Of a stretch of DNA of 64,000 nt, positions 1 to 12,866 are shown piece by piece. The first letter of the stretch is position 1. Every line of letters starts with the position of its first letter. The notes under the pieces are model-generated. The model saw nothing but the letters and a program-made list of their open reading frames with translations. It was not told where the DNA came from and searched no databases. Source of the stretch: Stromatinia cepivora (lineage: Eukaryota > Ascomycota > Leotiomycetes > Helotiales > Sclerotiniaceae); NCBI GenBank assembly GCA_014898415.1, contig RCTD01000022.1, forward strand, positions 744,001 through 808,000, written 5' to 3'. Both the position numbers and the translations under genes were made by a program.

Positions 1-450
1 AGATAACCGATCATTCAATCTCCTCCATTTATCCGTCAATTCTTTAGCTTTCTTTTCCATCTCTCCCACTTGATTTACCTCGTCCATCACGCTATTCCTC
101 ATATCGACCAAAGTCAAAATGTCGCGGTCGAGCTCGTCATCTTTCATCACTCGACTTATCCCCGCAGCGGCCATTCTACTTTTCCTCCCTAATTGATAAC
201 TCTTCAACCATCTCACATACCCAGTAATATTCCTGGTTTCCTTTTCCCTGTCATAGAATAGAAAGTCGGGCTTGGTGGGATAGTTGGTAGGCGCGGATCT
301 TTGGTCCATGGTTGAGGAGATGACACGGTGTAAATGCTCGCCGGAGCTTGAGACTGAGGGATGGGACTTGAGACTTGAATTGTGCTGGCGACTATCGAGA
401 GTGAAGAGTGAATGATTTGTGATATTGGGAGGTAGAAATCGGGAGGACAT
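1..450 (-). CDS. Hypothetical protein with charged, probably coiled-coil segment (3' end outside window)
   Basis: An open frame of 150 codons runs from an ATG at 450 to the left edge without a stop, so the C-terminus is missing. The first 60 residues are Ser/His/Asn-rich and look disordered. From about residue 60 the sequence becomes structured: a TKPDFLFYDREKE segment, a GYVRWLKSYQLGRKSR basic stretch, then a heptad-like charged run (DEVNQVGEMEKKAKELTDKW) that suggests a coiled coil. A second in-frame Met at about residue 58 is an alternative start. In-frame TGA upstream at about position 490 closes the frame on the 5' side. I do not recognise the family. The promoter side carries a truncated inverted-repeat element about 95 bp upstream. 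Confidence 0.6.
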   Translation of the reverse strand, partial: MSSRFLPPNITNHSLFTLDSRQHNSSLKSHPSVSSSGEHLHRVISSTMDQRSAPTNYPTKPDFLFYDREKETRNITGYVRWLKSYQLGRKSRMAAAGISRVMKDDELDRDILTLVDMRNSVMDEVNQVGEMEKKAKELTDKWRRLNDRLS

Positions 451-1164
451 AACTCCAGATATATAGAACTCTTGATTCTCATAAAATGCAAAGGAAGAAA
501 ACCACAGCCTTTGTGGGCTTCTGTTAGCGACAAGTACTATTTCTTGATCAATGTCAAAAATGTTTCAAATTATGATCCGAATGTTTAAATTGGATTCAAC
601 AATCTAAAGCTTCTCATTGTTGGACAACAGTCCGGACTATTGGATACCCCTGGTCTGTCGTTGTGGAATATACCGTTTGATTTCTGTCCCGTATTTCTCT
701 TTCAGTGTAGTTTTGCAGGAAACTTCTAGGAGTCTTTTCCAACCTATTTTGTCATTTTGACTTGAGACTTCACATAATTTTGCCTCAATCATGCTCTTCA
801 GACAAATCAGCTTGAATACGCCGGTGTCAAGGATATGGCCACCTATTTCGATTATATCTGAATCAGTTAACTTATTCTTCGGCCTTGTTTGCTAATGAGA
901 AATAGATTTTTCACGTTCAAGAAGGTAAATCCTTTTTCACCATGTTTCCAGTAGTGCGGACGACAGTCTGAAGATGAGTGCTTCGATTCTGAATCTATTT
1001 CATTTATCAAAACTATTTGAGTATCGAATCATGTAGAATAATATATTCATGAAAAAAAGTAGACTATTACCGAAGTTTCACAACTTTGCAAACACCAAAA
1101 GGGTTCAAAGCCAGATTGCGGTCCGCAATATTAGAGGCCTGCTCTTGAAAAGGTACTTCATCTC
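451..1164. other. Intergenic region between the left-edge gene and the SDR gene
   Basis: This holds the start-side flank of the left gene and the 3' side of the dehydrogenase. The only structure I see is the truncated TIR element at 545-652. The rest is AT-rich with no convincing gene. Confidence 0.6.
545..652 (-). repeat. Truncated copy of a TIR (MITE-like) element
   Basis: Positions 628-652, read on the minus strand, start CAGGGGTATCCAATAGTCC and continue CGGACTG. This closely matches both ends of the complete 227-bp element at 58533-58759. Homology continues inward over a tccaacaatgagaagcttt block (about 606-626 here, 58559-58580 there), then fades in AT-rich DNA with a shared gtttcaaatt-like stretch. 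No matching opposite terminus is present toward 450, so only one end survives. The left limit is approximate. Confidence 0.6.
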
Positions 1165-2096
1165 TCATGAAGTCCTCAATGTCCACTTAAGCAAATCTTT
1201 TTCGGCAAAATCTTCCTTTCTGCCAAGTAATTCGTCAACATCCCACCTAGCATCTAGGAACCTCCCATTGAGCCATTTCAAATCTTTGATGTTCCTACTC
1301 AACCATACACAGAATCCACCGCAAAGATCCACACTATCAACCAAATCTTTACCTTTGTTAGCACTTCTGCAGTCTCAAAGAATAATGAAAAGTACTCACA
1401 AGGTAGGAAAACCTCCGGTGTATTTCCAGCAGCCATCGGTGTTGCAACCGCTCCAGGATGCATTGTAACAGCAACCAAGCCCTCCTCCCCAAACTGCGAC
1501 CCTACCATCTCCACAAACCTACTTTGTGCAAATTTACTCACGCAATACCCTGTATTGGCAATCGGTCCATCCGTTAAATTCGCAGCCAATGATCCAATTT
1601 GTATGAATCCCTTTGCTCCATTCTCAGTCTCCAACAGCAGCGGTATCAAATAATGCGCGCAATTATATGTCCCAATCATATTAATATCAAAGTTTCCCTG
1701 GAACCATGCTGGGTCTCCTTCCGTAACACGCAGAGTCACGGGACCTGCATATCCGGAATTGGGAATACAGACATCGAGGCGTCCAAACGTCTCCTTAGTG
1801 TATTTTGCAAGGTCACAAATATTGCTAGACGATGAGATATCACAAGAAAATATCTCAACGCGTGTTGCTGAAGAGAGAAGACGGGCTTTTTCGGCGACGC
1901 GGGTAAGTTCGGAGGTGTTGCGGGATGCTAGAATGATACCGGATGCTCCCGCTTGTGCAAAGGAGTAAGCGATATGTTCGCCTATGCCAGAGCTAGCCCC
2001 TATTATGCAGACGACAAATGGACTGGAAAGCGTGTTGTTGGCTGGAGTAGTGGCAGGTGTGAGGGTTTTGTGTCGGGTGGCTGTTATGGTGTTCAT
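1165..2096 (-). CDS. Short-chain dehydrogenase/reductase (SDR), 2 exons
   Basis: NAD(P)-dependent oxidoreductase of the classical SDR family; substrate unknown. Exons are 2096-1400 and 1346-1165, with a 53-bp intron (GTGAGT donor, GCTAAC branch point, AAAG acceptor), giving 292 aa. The Rossmann dinucleotide-binding motif IGASSGIG lies at 32-39 and the NSGY loop at 113-116. The catalytic triad is Ser169 (QIGSLAAN) and Tyr184-x3-Lys188 (YCVSK). The splice join was chosen because it gives FLPYLVDSVDLCGGFCVWLS, typical of fungal SDRs with a C-terminal Trp-rich tail. The unspliced frame would end in an unrelated tail. An antisense frame of 139 codons overlaps the 3' end and is a shadow. There is no signal peptide, so it is probably cytosolic. 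Confidence 0.88.
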
Positions 2097-3638
2097 TGTT
2101 TCGGTTGTCTATGAATTGTTTGTCAAGGTAAAGATTTGAGTAAATATATGCTGAGGTAGGCAACTTATCGAGAATATATTACGTGAACTTCCAATCTCCA
2201 TTTTTTCCTGTAAATCATGCCGGTTCGATGGCCAATCTTTCGACTCATAATGAGCAAGTGGGATTTGAGACTTGATTGGCTTAGCCGCCATCAGCAGCAG
2301 TGGGGTTAGGTCCGGTGAGTCAGTGCAGTGGTGCTTTAGTGTGTCTAGGCTTGTAAGTACCCTGTAGTGAGCAACGCTTATGGGCTATTTCCACACGTTA
2401 TAAACACGAGGAAGATTTCGATGCACAATCAAGTTGAGAAAAAATAAAGTCAGGTAAGTCATTGAAGTCGAAACCGTGTCATCAATGATACTCAGCAATC
2501 TAATTTTTGGCTCATACTACTTCCTCTAAAGACCCCATAATTCCACCTTCCGACAGCGATCATCTCGGAAACGCTTACGATAGACGAATTGCAATGCAGT
2601 CTCCCTTCATGAGTGTAAAGTCATCTCCCCAGGATATTCCATTGGCTCCCCATGAGTAGAAGATAAAGCAAACATATATATTGGAAAGTTTTCTTGTTTT
2701 CCAGCATACCAGAACGCAATTGTTCTTGCGTCTGCACCGTACAGATCTTTCACTCTTGAACTTCTGACATGTTGACATATATCCATGTATTCTTCTATTC
2801 TCCGGGTTATTGAAGTTTAGTCATCTGAGACACAACCTGCTGGATTCACGGTCGTTTGGATAGCCTGGCGATTCTTTATTGACATAGAGAGGCTGGAAAT
2901 TGTACTTGACAACGTGAGCGAGAAATGGCATATAACTTATCTGGTCTTTCGTGGGTGGAATTCCCTTTTCGCAACAGATCCAGGCTCAGATGCGGCATGC
3001 AATAGTATAATGAAGGATGCCGTATAGGTAGTAGCAGTATTTCTTGGGAGTATCAACCACCATGTGCAATTATGATGTCAGGATGTATGATGATATGTCT
3101 CCAATAACCAACAAAATTTTAGCAAGCTGGCCACGAAACTCTGCTTCTATTTCGAGCGGGCAGCAACCGGATCTAAAGGAAAATGAGCACTGGTCTCTTG
3201 GGTTCTCGAGTTTTGGTCTTCTGTTCGGAATTGCCACTGAGTTTGAAGAGGAGTTTTATTATGGGTGAGTATGGAGGGGTATTTGTCACTTAAAACCAGA
3301 CTGCTGCAGCCAGAATCTCCATCTTCTGCATCTTCTTCCAGTATGATTGATGAAAACAATTCCCTGCAAGGTTTCTCTCGAGTATAGGACTGTAAATGGT
3401 GACTTCAAATACAAGGATAAAACTCTCGACTTGTCAGCAGTCAGAATGTCTAAACAGAAAAGCGCAGCTTGATTTTTCTATATACCAACCAAGTCACATT
3501 GATGATGAGGTAGCCTCGCAATGGCGGCACTAGTCACATGACACTCAAATTCCGCTTTACGCGACTTTTTCTTCCGTCGCGGTCAACGCGTCTTCCATCT
3601 CATCCTCCATCAAGGCATCAAAAATCCAAACATCAATC
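2097..3638. other. Divergent intergenic region between the SDR gene and RPA2
   Basis: About 1.5 kb that should contain both promoters. Small open frames at 2575-2778 (minus) and 3044-3268 (plus) have no recognisable motif and unremarkable composition. I call no gene. MluI-box-like sites near 3559-3591 are listed separately. Confidence 0.5.
3559..3591 (+). promoter_or_regulatory. MluI cell-cycle box (MCB)-like sites upstream of RPA2
   Basis: A perfect ACGCGT lies at 3586-3591, 48 bp before the RPA2 ATG, and a near match ACGCGA lies at 3559-3564. In yeasts ACGCGT is bound by MBF (Mbp1/Swi6) and drives G1/S expression of replication genes, including RPA subunits. Function here is inferred from the motif and the identity of the gene. 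Confidence 0.45.
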
Positions 3639-4681
3639 ATGTGTAAGTCTCACCCATACAATCTCTTCCAAAACTCAAACTCACTCGTCTCTAGCAAACA
3701 ATTACGCATACCAAAATAATTATTCAACCACCACTTACGGCGCACAAGGCGGGGCTGATGGCGGTGGATTTGTTCAAGGAGGGTATGGTGGATCGCAGGG
3801 AGGAAGTCAAGATAGTCCTGGAGGAACAAAGGTACGATTGGCCGCTCATGAAGTTGATTTGGACTTACTGATGAGATAGCTAGACGTATGGCAAAGAGAC
3901 TTTGCGACCGGTAACCATCAAGCAAATCCTCGATGCCGTGCAGCCACATCCCGATGCAGATTTCAAAATTGATGGATCGGAAGTAACTCAAGTAGGCACA
4001 CCTCTTTCTCCCATACTCTTTTACATTGTTATCCTTTCTGATTAGACAAACACACTGACTTCGCAACCGCAGCTCTCATTCGTTGGCCAAGTGCACTCCA
4101 TCTCAACGCAAGCTACAAACAATACCTACAAAGTTGACGACGGCACCGGGCTCATCGAAGTAAAACAATGGATCGACAACGACGCTGAGCCCGACAATGC
4201 AAAGCCTGTTCCGCAAGAAGGTCAATATATACACGTATGGGGTCGTCTCAAATCTTTCCATGATAAACGTCATGTAGGAGCTCATATCGTCCGACCCGTT
4301 ACCGATATGAACGAAGTTACATTCCACGGATTGGAAGCTACATTGGTACATTTACATTTCACACGGGGTCCTATTCCTACCGCAGATGCGACGAAGAAAG
4401 AGAGCGGTGATGGAATGTTTGTTGATTCATATGGTGGCAACAATGTCAGCACAGCTCCTGTTGGTAGAGTATTAGCCGCGCATGTAACGCCTAACTCGAG
4501 AGCGGTATACAATTTATTACAATCAGAGCCTCAAAACAACGAGGGTCTCAATGTAAATATAATTGCAACCAAGCTTGGCATGCCAGTTGCAGAGGTTTAT
4601 AAATCTGGCGATCAGTTATTATCGGAGGGTTGCATCTATACAACGGTTGATGATGAGACGTGGGCTATATTGGAGTACTAG
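3639..4681 (+). CDS. RFA2: Replication protein A subunit 2 (RPA32), 4 exons
   Basis: Middle subunit of the heterotrimeric single-strand DNA-binding protein used in replication, repair and recombination; nuclear. Exons are 3639-3642, 3695-3831, 3884-3991 and 4073-4681, giving 285 aa, close to family length. The first exon is only 4 nt (ATG plus T), joined to give MSNNYAYQNNYS. Residues 1-48 form the Gly/Gln/Ser-rich N-terminus that is phosphorylated in homologues. The OB-fold follows from RPVTIKQIL through SFVGQVHSIS and DDGTGLIEVKQW. The C-terminal winged helix covers about residues 215-285 (EGLNVNIIATKLG, GCIYTTVDDETWAILEY). The three introns are 52, 52 and 81 bp. The 4-nt start exon was chosen because it restores the expected N-terminus and the phase fits. 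Confidence 0.92.
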
Positions 4682-5048
4682 GGGATGGGTAGATCAAAGC
4701 ATAATTGGCGTTGCAGGATGGGATTATGGCATTTGCATAAATGTAATGGCTGCATATGAATGAAGTATGAGCTTATGAGAAAATATACCAGATGAGATTG
4801 CTAGATTGCTATAGCTAAAGACTAATGGTGAAATCGCCATATCATCCAATATTCCAAGGATAACATCCCAGATTAAAGCCTCCTCCTTGATCTCGAAAAC
4901 GGAAATTTGTTCATACTAAAAGCACCCATTGCCGGCTCCAATAAAAGCCCGAAAGATCGAGAAAAATTCGGAAATGTCAAAAACGTCAATTTCGTAAGAA
5001 ATCCCAATACTCAAAGACAACACAAATCGAAGTTACCAGATCACTCAA
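4682..5048. other. Intergenic region between the convergent RPA2 and GNAT genes
   Basis: A 367-bp stretch that should contain both 3' UTRs and polyadenylation regions. I see no gene or clear repeat. Confidence 0.5.
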
Positions 5049-5884
5049 TCACTCAATCATCCTAACCTCCACATCCTCCTTTCCGCTGGAGCTCTTCCCC
5101 ACAAATCTCGGCTCTCTAACCATAATTTGCATCTTAACAGGCTTGATGCCTCTCTCCATCAAAATATCCGTCTTCCACTCAAAGCCCAACTTGCGATAAT
5201 AGCTCAAATTGATCTCGGCGCTCGACTCTAGATACGTAGGACGATTTTCGCGGTCCGCTCGATCAGTCATATGCTGGATTAATTTCTTCGCGTATCCTTT
5301 TCCTCTGGCGCTGGGTTTACTGCCGAGATAGACGAGGTAGTAAAAGTTGTTGTTGCGCTCGCCCATGACGTGGTCGATGGTGTGGTGGAGGAGGGGCATG
5401 AATTCATCGTAGAAACGTTTTCGGCCTTCGGCGGAGAGTTTGAAGTAGAGTTTCCAGAGACCGCTGCGGAAATAGGTGAGCCAGTCGTCCATGTCTTGAC
5501 CGGGGGGCATCCTGTTAATTTTGTTAGTTTGTCATTCCTAAGAGTTTTGGTTGGTGGTTGGGCGTACCATAGAGCGACTGCATCATAGTTTGGACCAATG
5601 GTCGTCACTATGCCTTTGTAGCAATGGGCAGCGGTCATGTACTTGAGAATATCGCAATGAAGTTTCCATTTGTATTTCTCGGAATAAGAACTCATATCAT
5701 CAGTATCAACAAAGTACCTTGCTACTTCGTCTGTAGCGAAAGCTTCAGCGAGACACTGGGCCGCTCCCTCGTGCTCAGAGATACCTACTACACGGACCTC
5801 CTCCATCGTAGCCGGAGAAAGGCTGCGCTTCTTCTCAAGAATGAGTGTCGTATTATTATTATTATTATTAATAACATGCGCCAT
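5049..5884 (-). CDS. GNAT-family N-acetyltransferase, 2 exons
   Basis: Acetyl-CoA-dependent N-acetyltransferase; acceptor unknown. Exons are 5884-5568 and 5511-5049, with a 56-bp intron (GTACGC...TTAACAG) that rebuilds a Trp codon, giving 259 aa. The N-terminus begins MEEVRVVGISEHEGAAQ in the usual GNAT manner. Motif A is at about 167-185 (YLGSKPSARGKGYAKKLIQ), carrying the R-G-x-G-Y/A pyrophosphate loop. Motif B follows with YYRKLGF at about 210. The called Met is followed by a run of six Asn encoded by an ATT/AAT microsatellite (about 5851-5870). The Met at about residue 27 (MEEVRV) is a plausible alternative start. The arrangement resembles fungal GNATs of small-molecule or secondary metabolism loci, but no cluster is visible. 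Confidence 0.85.
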
Positions 5885-7255
5885 GATTGCGGTTTATTAA
5901 TAAAATCTCTTGAGATATTGTGGTAATTCTGCAAGTACAGTATGTTAACATGGCAAACTCAGAGCACCCGGGAAGATTGAAAACGAACAAGAATCCGGTT
6001 TATTAGCTGGCCTATTCAAATCGCCTGTATGGACTATCGAGAGCTGAGTTCTCGACACCGTTATGTATCGAGATGGGAAACGTAGACAATTGAGACTTTG
6101 GCGGAAATCAACCGACATCAATGTAGATGTATTTCAAACACGGGGTACTCTTCAACTGGGGAGATAAATGATTCCTGAAGAATCACGTTTCGCCTGCAGG
6201 TAAGATAGTTGTTTGCTGTTGCTTGTGCAGTGATGGAGTCTTGAGGCGGGCAAGTATTGTCCTTGCTAGATCAAGAGGAACTGGTTGATACGAGATGAAT
6301 TGAGAGGAATTGAGATTGTGATTGTGTTTATTTGGCGTTCAGTGATTTATGTTAGAGAAAACCTATGATTGTAATCTTCTGCAGAGTTTAGTGAATTGGA
6401 AAGTAAGGAATTCGGGGAAAAGGCGATTGGGTCGGGGTTTATGTAGTGAAGACGGTAGACGTAGAACTTTATTGTACTCCTCAATGATAACCATGCCATG
6501 GTAAAACAGCTGCATAACCCCACTTGAATTGCTAGCACGAGGTAAGCCCGCAGGCTCAGGGCGACCAACGAGGTTAAGTTTGGTGAAGACCTTTAATGCC
6601 AATGCAAGCTGCCACATAATTCTTGGGAATTCCATAAGCCGATTGGATTGATTGCAACTTTGTGAATTGATGTCAACCTTAAAAGAACCAATACCTGAAT
6701 ACTTTACTTGTCAAGTTTGACAGGGGACGCCATGTGCGATCATCTGGTCCCAGAGCGTTTGTGGCTGGACCTCCTAAATCTGGTTAGATATCGGAATGGC
6801 CCTTAAGGGTTCAGAGGTCCGGTCCACCGACTTTGATGTTAGCTTTCTCCACTTCACCAGAGGGAGATAAGATGAAAGCGTGAACAGCGAGATAAAGAGA
6901 TACGAAAGATAGCATTAGATCAAGAAAATAATCATAATCAAAAGTAGTGAAGAGATAGGAAAGAAATTGGGGACAACATGCAAAAAAGATCATGTTGTGT
7001 TGCATATTGTTGAGTATCCAAAGTCCAATTGGAAAGAAAGATATTCGGAATTGGCCCGCGTTGATCGTACTGGATGATATTAATTAGGCGTAATAAAGTG
7101 ATTCGCTTTTCTGTTGGGTATCAACTTTGGTATTGCAGCAAACCTCAATGCCAATATGCAATATGCATTGGCGAGACTCTCAGCATCTCAATAACTCCTC
7201 CATGATTCATCTTCAATTCAATTCGCCCCCCACCCCCCTCTTCCGAAAATCGTCC
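5885..7255. other. Intergenic region between GNAT and IDI1
   Basis: About 1.4 kb of AT-rich DNA. Overlapping minus frames at 6347-6635 and 6811-7005 show no motif, no splice-consistent extension and no recognisable protein character. I see nothing else definite. Confidence 0.5.
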
Positions 7256-8446
<1,191 letters not shown>

Positions 8447-10503
8447 ATGGGAAAAGCTTCTAGAAATAGGACAAAGCATCGCGCTGATCCTACCGCAAAA
8501 ACTATTAAACCACCCACCGATCCAGAGCTTGCAGCAATTCGAGTTAACAAAATTCTGCCAATTCTCCAGGATTTACAAAGTGCAGACCAATCAAAGAGAT
8601 CAACAGCTGCAACTGCCATTGCGAACCTCGTTGACGATACAAAATGTCGAAAGTTATTCTTGAGAGAGCAAATTGTTCGTATTCTACTCGAACAAACCCT
8701 TACAGACTCGAGCATGGAAACTAGAATCGCAGGATGGGGAATAATGAGAAATTTGGCATTGGAAGAGGAAGCGGACTTCTGTGTTCATTTATACAGAAAG
8801 GATATATTGACTGCAATTGAAGGAGCTGTGAAATCGGTAAGGAGTTATAGTTACCACAGTGTTTCACTAAATATTCTAACAAAAGTCAGATCATTGAAAC
8901 GATCGATTCAAAAGACATTCCGTTATCGAAACTCCCAAAACCTCAACAAGATCTCCTATGGAATCTTACAAGTTCTGTAATAACACTTTTGACCTCTCTA
9001 GCCGAAGCAGATATCGAAATTGTCGAAGCTATATCTAAATTATCTACAATTGTTAACTTTCTGTTCGGATTATTGTCGCTCGATACTACCCCGTTGGAAA
9101 TTAACAACGAAGCACTATCATGTTTGGCAGCTTTAACGGAAGACAACAAAACCTTGGTCGAATTTATCACGGAGCAAAATGATTGGTTTAAGCTACTTAT
9201 GCGACTGAAGAACTCTGGTGGATTCAAGGGTGTTGCTACTTGTGGAGTGCTTCACAATATTTTTACAGTCATGAACTGGGCTGATGACAATACTCCCATG
9301 GACGGTGCCTCAGATGCTACTCTTCTTCCTACCTTGATTGAGTCGATGCAACAAGCACAACAAACAAACAGTACCGATGGTACAAACGGTCACACGACAC
9401 ATTCTAGTCCGGAGCGGGTGTTGCAAATGGCCTTGGAAATTACCGCATCGATCGCGACTAGCCTTCAAGAAGCCCTTGAACTCGGTAATGGAAAGGAGGA
9501 GGTTTTTGAAGGATTTGGAGATGATGAGGAAGTGGATGAAGATCAGATGGTTGATGGCGATGCAGATTTGTCTGAGGGCGACTTGAGTGATGGGGAGAAT
9601 GAAATGACACAAGAAGATATCGAGGCCGACATGGATATGGTTCTGGGAGATGATTCGGAAGAAGAGGAGACATCTAATGACCAGGACACACTCCATCAGC
9701 TTATCCAGATCGCTTGTCCTGTCGTTATAGCACTTGCACAGCCGTCCGAGGATTCAAAAATGGAGGATGATGTAGTACAAACTCCTGCCTTGGCAGCTCT
9801 GAATAATATTGCATGGACCGTCTCCTCCATTGACTTTTCTAAAAGTCATCTCGGCAGTCTGCAGAAGGCATGGGCTAACCTTGCCCAACGTATATGGGAT
9901 GAAGTGGTATGTCGTGTACTCGCGTCCAATACGGCGAACATTGAATTGGCTGCTTCTACTACAAGTATTGCCTGGGCTGTTTGCAAGAGTGTTCAAGGTC
10001 GTGTTCAGATACGAGCGGATGAGCACAGAAAGTTTATGGCTCTCTACCATGCTTCAAAAGGCTTTGAAACTCCAACCGATTCCAAGACTGGCAAGAAAGA
10101 CGCAACAGATCTCGATGATTCAGCTTTTCAGTCTTTAGGTGTCAAATGTATCGGTGTATTAGGTAGTCTCGCCCTCGAGCCTGCGCTTACCGAATTTAAT
10201 CGAGAAATTGGCGTCTTCCTCGTCACTCTCCTTGCTGGTGTTCCCGAAACGCCTGCGGCGCACGCAGTAGAAGCACTTAACGAAATCTTTGACATTTATG
10301 CCGACAAAAGTTATTCATTTGACCAGTCGGTTTTCTGGGGAAATGGTTTTGACAAGCATCTAGAGGAAATTTTACCTAAATGTAAGAAGATGGCTAAAAC
10401 GATCGACAAGAGAAAGTCTCCGGAGCTACGTTCGAGAGTTGATGAAGCAGTATTGAATTTAGCGAGATTCTTGAAGTACAAGAGAACAGAAAAGTTAAGC
10501 TAG
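8447..10503 (+). CDS. SYO1: Symportin-like import chaperone (Syo1/HEATR3), 2 exons
   Basis: ARM/HEAT repeat adaptor. In yeast it binds ribosomal proteins Rpl5 and Rpl11 together and brings them into the nucleus with Kap104, before 5S RNP assembly. Exons are 8447-8836 and 8890-10503, with a 53-bp intron (GTAAGG...GTCAG) in phase 0, giving 667 aa, the usual length. The N-terminus begins MGKASRNRTKHR, the basic start expected of the family. ARM-like helices cover residues about 30-320. A long acidic insertion at about 330-400 (DDEEVDEDQMVDGDADLSEG and following) matches the acidic loop that contacts Rpl11 in Syo1. HEAT repeats resume to the end. The Met at 8447 was preferred over 8339 because of the MGK start. 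Confidence 0.88.
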
Positions 10504-11731
10504 GGAGGGTATAGAGGTCGAGATATAAGAGCCAGGATATTCATGCTATTGACATACAGGCTTTTTTTTCCATAAGTAAGATAGATTAATTCGAGAATAC
10601 CACAAGTCACCATTATTCAATTTCTTCAAATTATTCGTTCCATGAGACAGGGCTTAGTACACAATAACGTACGATTTTCCTCGTTTCTTCAACCAGGGAA
10701 ATCCAACTTTGATTTTGACGTCAATAATTCATTAGTGAGTCATCTGCATATTAAGAAGCCCAAATTGAGGCCCATTAATGAGGAAACGAATTAGGCACAA
10801 GGCTTTCTCAATCAACATTCTGTGGGCGGGCTGTGCAGTAATGCACCAAAATCCTTCCCTTCCGTTCACTTCACATGACTTCTCTTTTCCGCATTATTAC
10901 AACTTCGCATTGAACCATCACGTCCCTGGAAATCTTTAGACGTCGCTGCATGGCATTTTCTTTCTCAACTCACATCTCAATAATACTAATTATCGAAATA
11001 GGAATATGCTCACTGCATGATATCTCAAGATGCGCCTCATTCTGCAGCTCAGCAAATCCAATCTCACCCCTGTCAGAATGGGGGCCAAAGTTGAAGAATA
11101 CACAACACCACCTCCATAATCATCCATAATCATCCACAATCATCCACAATCTCCACCAAGCCACTGTCAGCCTCGCGATGGGTAGAAGCTTGAAGCCCTT
11201 GTGTGATGCTGGGCTTGAATGTGATCAGCCACATTTAGTCCCGTGTAAGAAATCCTCAAGACTCCGTCGTTCTACATAGGATTTCTCAACTTCCCAGCCT
11301 AGGTGGCAAATACGGTTATCATTGAAAATGAATCTATGATGAACTTTCTATGTGATGAAACGAGAAAGCAACGGGTAGAAGATATGTTGAACCCGAGTGA
11401 GCCTAACGCTGTCCCTGTCCGCCTGGACTGAACACAACAATATGACGGCACCAGGTCCAACATGTATATGGGAATACGTTCCGATTTTCGGTAAACAGGG
11501 GCGTTGCATTGTTGGTGATAGGGCGATGCTGTGTATTGAGCACTTTTTCAACCGGTTTTCTCCTATGTGTGGAAAAATGTTGTGTGAAGAATTATGCCGT
11601 ATATGTAGATATTAATGAGTTGTTAGTCTAAGTATAAGTAAGATCGTTTTCTCGCCTATTGGAATCTATGCTTTCTTGTCTTGTGTTTAAGTAGCTGAGC
11701 ATTTGAGGTACTTAAATACGTATATACATAC
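10504..11731. other. Intergenic region after SYO1
   Basis: About 1.2 kb. A small tandem of an 11-bp unit (aatcatccaya) occurs around 11115-11155. Short frames at 11348-11615 on both strands overlap each other and have no motif. No gene is called. Confidence 0.5.
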
Positions 11732-12519
11732 ATGCGTTTACGAAGCGGATTGGATTTGCGAAGTAGCGACTCTAGCGAGCAAGAAGGTCGGAGTCAGCCT
11801 GCTGGTCGTGCAAGTCAGAGTATGGAAGCACACAATTTTACAGATTTTGGTTCGAATAGGGCCGATGTTGGGCCATCGAGCCGGAGGTTAGTTGTGTACT
11901 TTCTTTTTATGCTTTGGTTAGTTGGGGGATGATGAGCTAATTGATGCATTGTGAAGTAGTGGATCTCCACCTAGATCTCAAAATCAAACTTCTCAGGCTT
12001 CGAACGGAGAGGCTACGCAGCTTATTGTTCAATCTAGTCAATATGACGGGTCTCAAGAAACGCATTACTCAACATTAACACCATCACCTTATACGCAAAG
12101 ACCTTACTCAGCACCGCCATCATCTTCTTATCAAGCTTTTTACTCTGAATCCTCAGTTCCTGCATCATATCCTATCACATCCTCTCCACAACCTTATACG
12201 ACTACATCACAAGCTGCATCTACATACCCCTCCTATATAGAACCCCATACGACTACATTCCAACCCGAGTCTATATACCCTCACATCTCTACCTCTTACC
12301 CTGATCCTCCACCACCAGCGGTACCTACACCTCCGCCGCTTCCATCGCATTATACTCCCTACCATCCTTCTCAATATGATCACCAAACTCATCTCTCGCA
12401 CTACCAAGCAACTCAATTTCAACAATTTCCTCCCCCTGCCTCTCATTCCCACGTAAACACTACAACCAACTTACCAACCCTCTCCATTCCCATCCCTCAA
12501 ATCCAGATCCAACATCACC

Positions 12520-12551
<32 letters not shown>

Positions 12552-12866
12552 CAACCAGAAGAGCCAGGCCCCTGGTCCCCTCTCTCTCCCCATGAATCCC
12601 GCAAACGCCGCGGTTCAGGAACTTTAAGTAGTGCCGCGTTGGGGTTAAGCGATACGGATTTGGATTGGGGATATAAGGATAAGATGGGACAAGAGCTCGA
12701 TTGTCTGGAGATGGAGAGTAGGAAGAAAAGGAGAAGGGGTGAAAGGGGATGGGAGACTGGGGTGGGGAATGGGGGTGGAAGAGATGAGGATGACAATGAA
12801 CGGACGCTGGGGAGAGGAAGAGGGAGAGGGAGAGGGAGAGGAGATGGGTATGGATCTTCACAATAA
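11732..12866 (+). CDS. Low-complexity Pro/Ser/Tyr- and His/Gln-rich hypothetical protein
   Basis: Exon 1 is 11732-11886. A 70-bp intron (GTTAGT...TGAAG) rejoins a frame open for 303 codons, from 11957 to a TAA ending at 12866, giving 354 aa. Residues 1-50 are Ser-rich and start MRLRSGLDLRSSDSSEQEG. A Pro/Tyr/Ser/Thr-rich region of about 150 residues follows. Then come about seven His plus seven Gln (near 12515-12555), a short conserved-looking patch (GPWSPLSPHESRKRRGSG), a basic patch (RKKRRRGERG), and an RGRGRGRG tail. The composition suggests a disordered nuclear or RNA/DNA-binding regulator; this is inference and I recognise no family. An alternative 3' end exists: splicing 12848-12899 (GTATGG...TTTAG, 52 bp) would replace the last residues with 39 more, ending at 13020. 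Confidence 0.6.

Noticed and set aside
1049..1468. 139-codon plus frame
   Set aside because: Antisense shadow of the SDR 3' exon and intron.
3650..4066. 138-codon minus frame
   Set aside because: Antisense to RPA2 exons 2-3 and introns; the sense strand encodes a conserved protein.
6347..6635. Overlapping minus frames of 73 and 90 codons
   Set aside because: Two frames of the same DNA with no family features.
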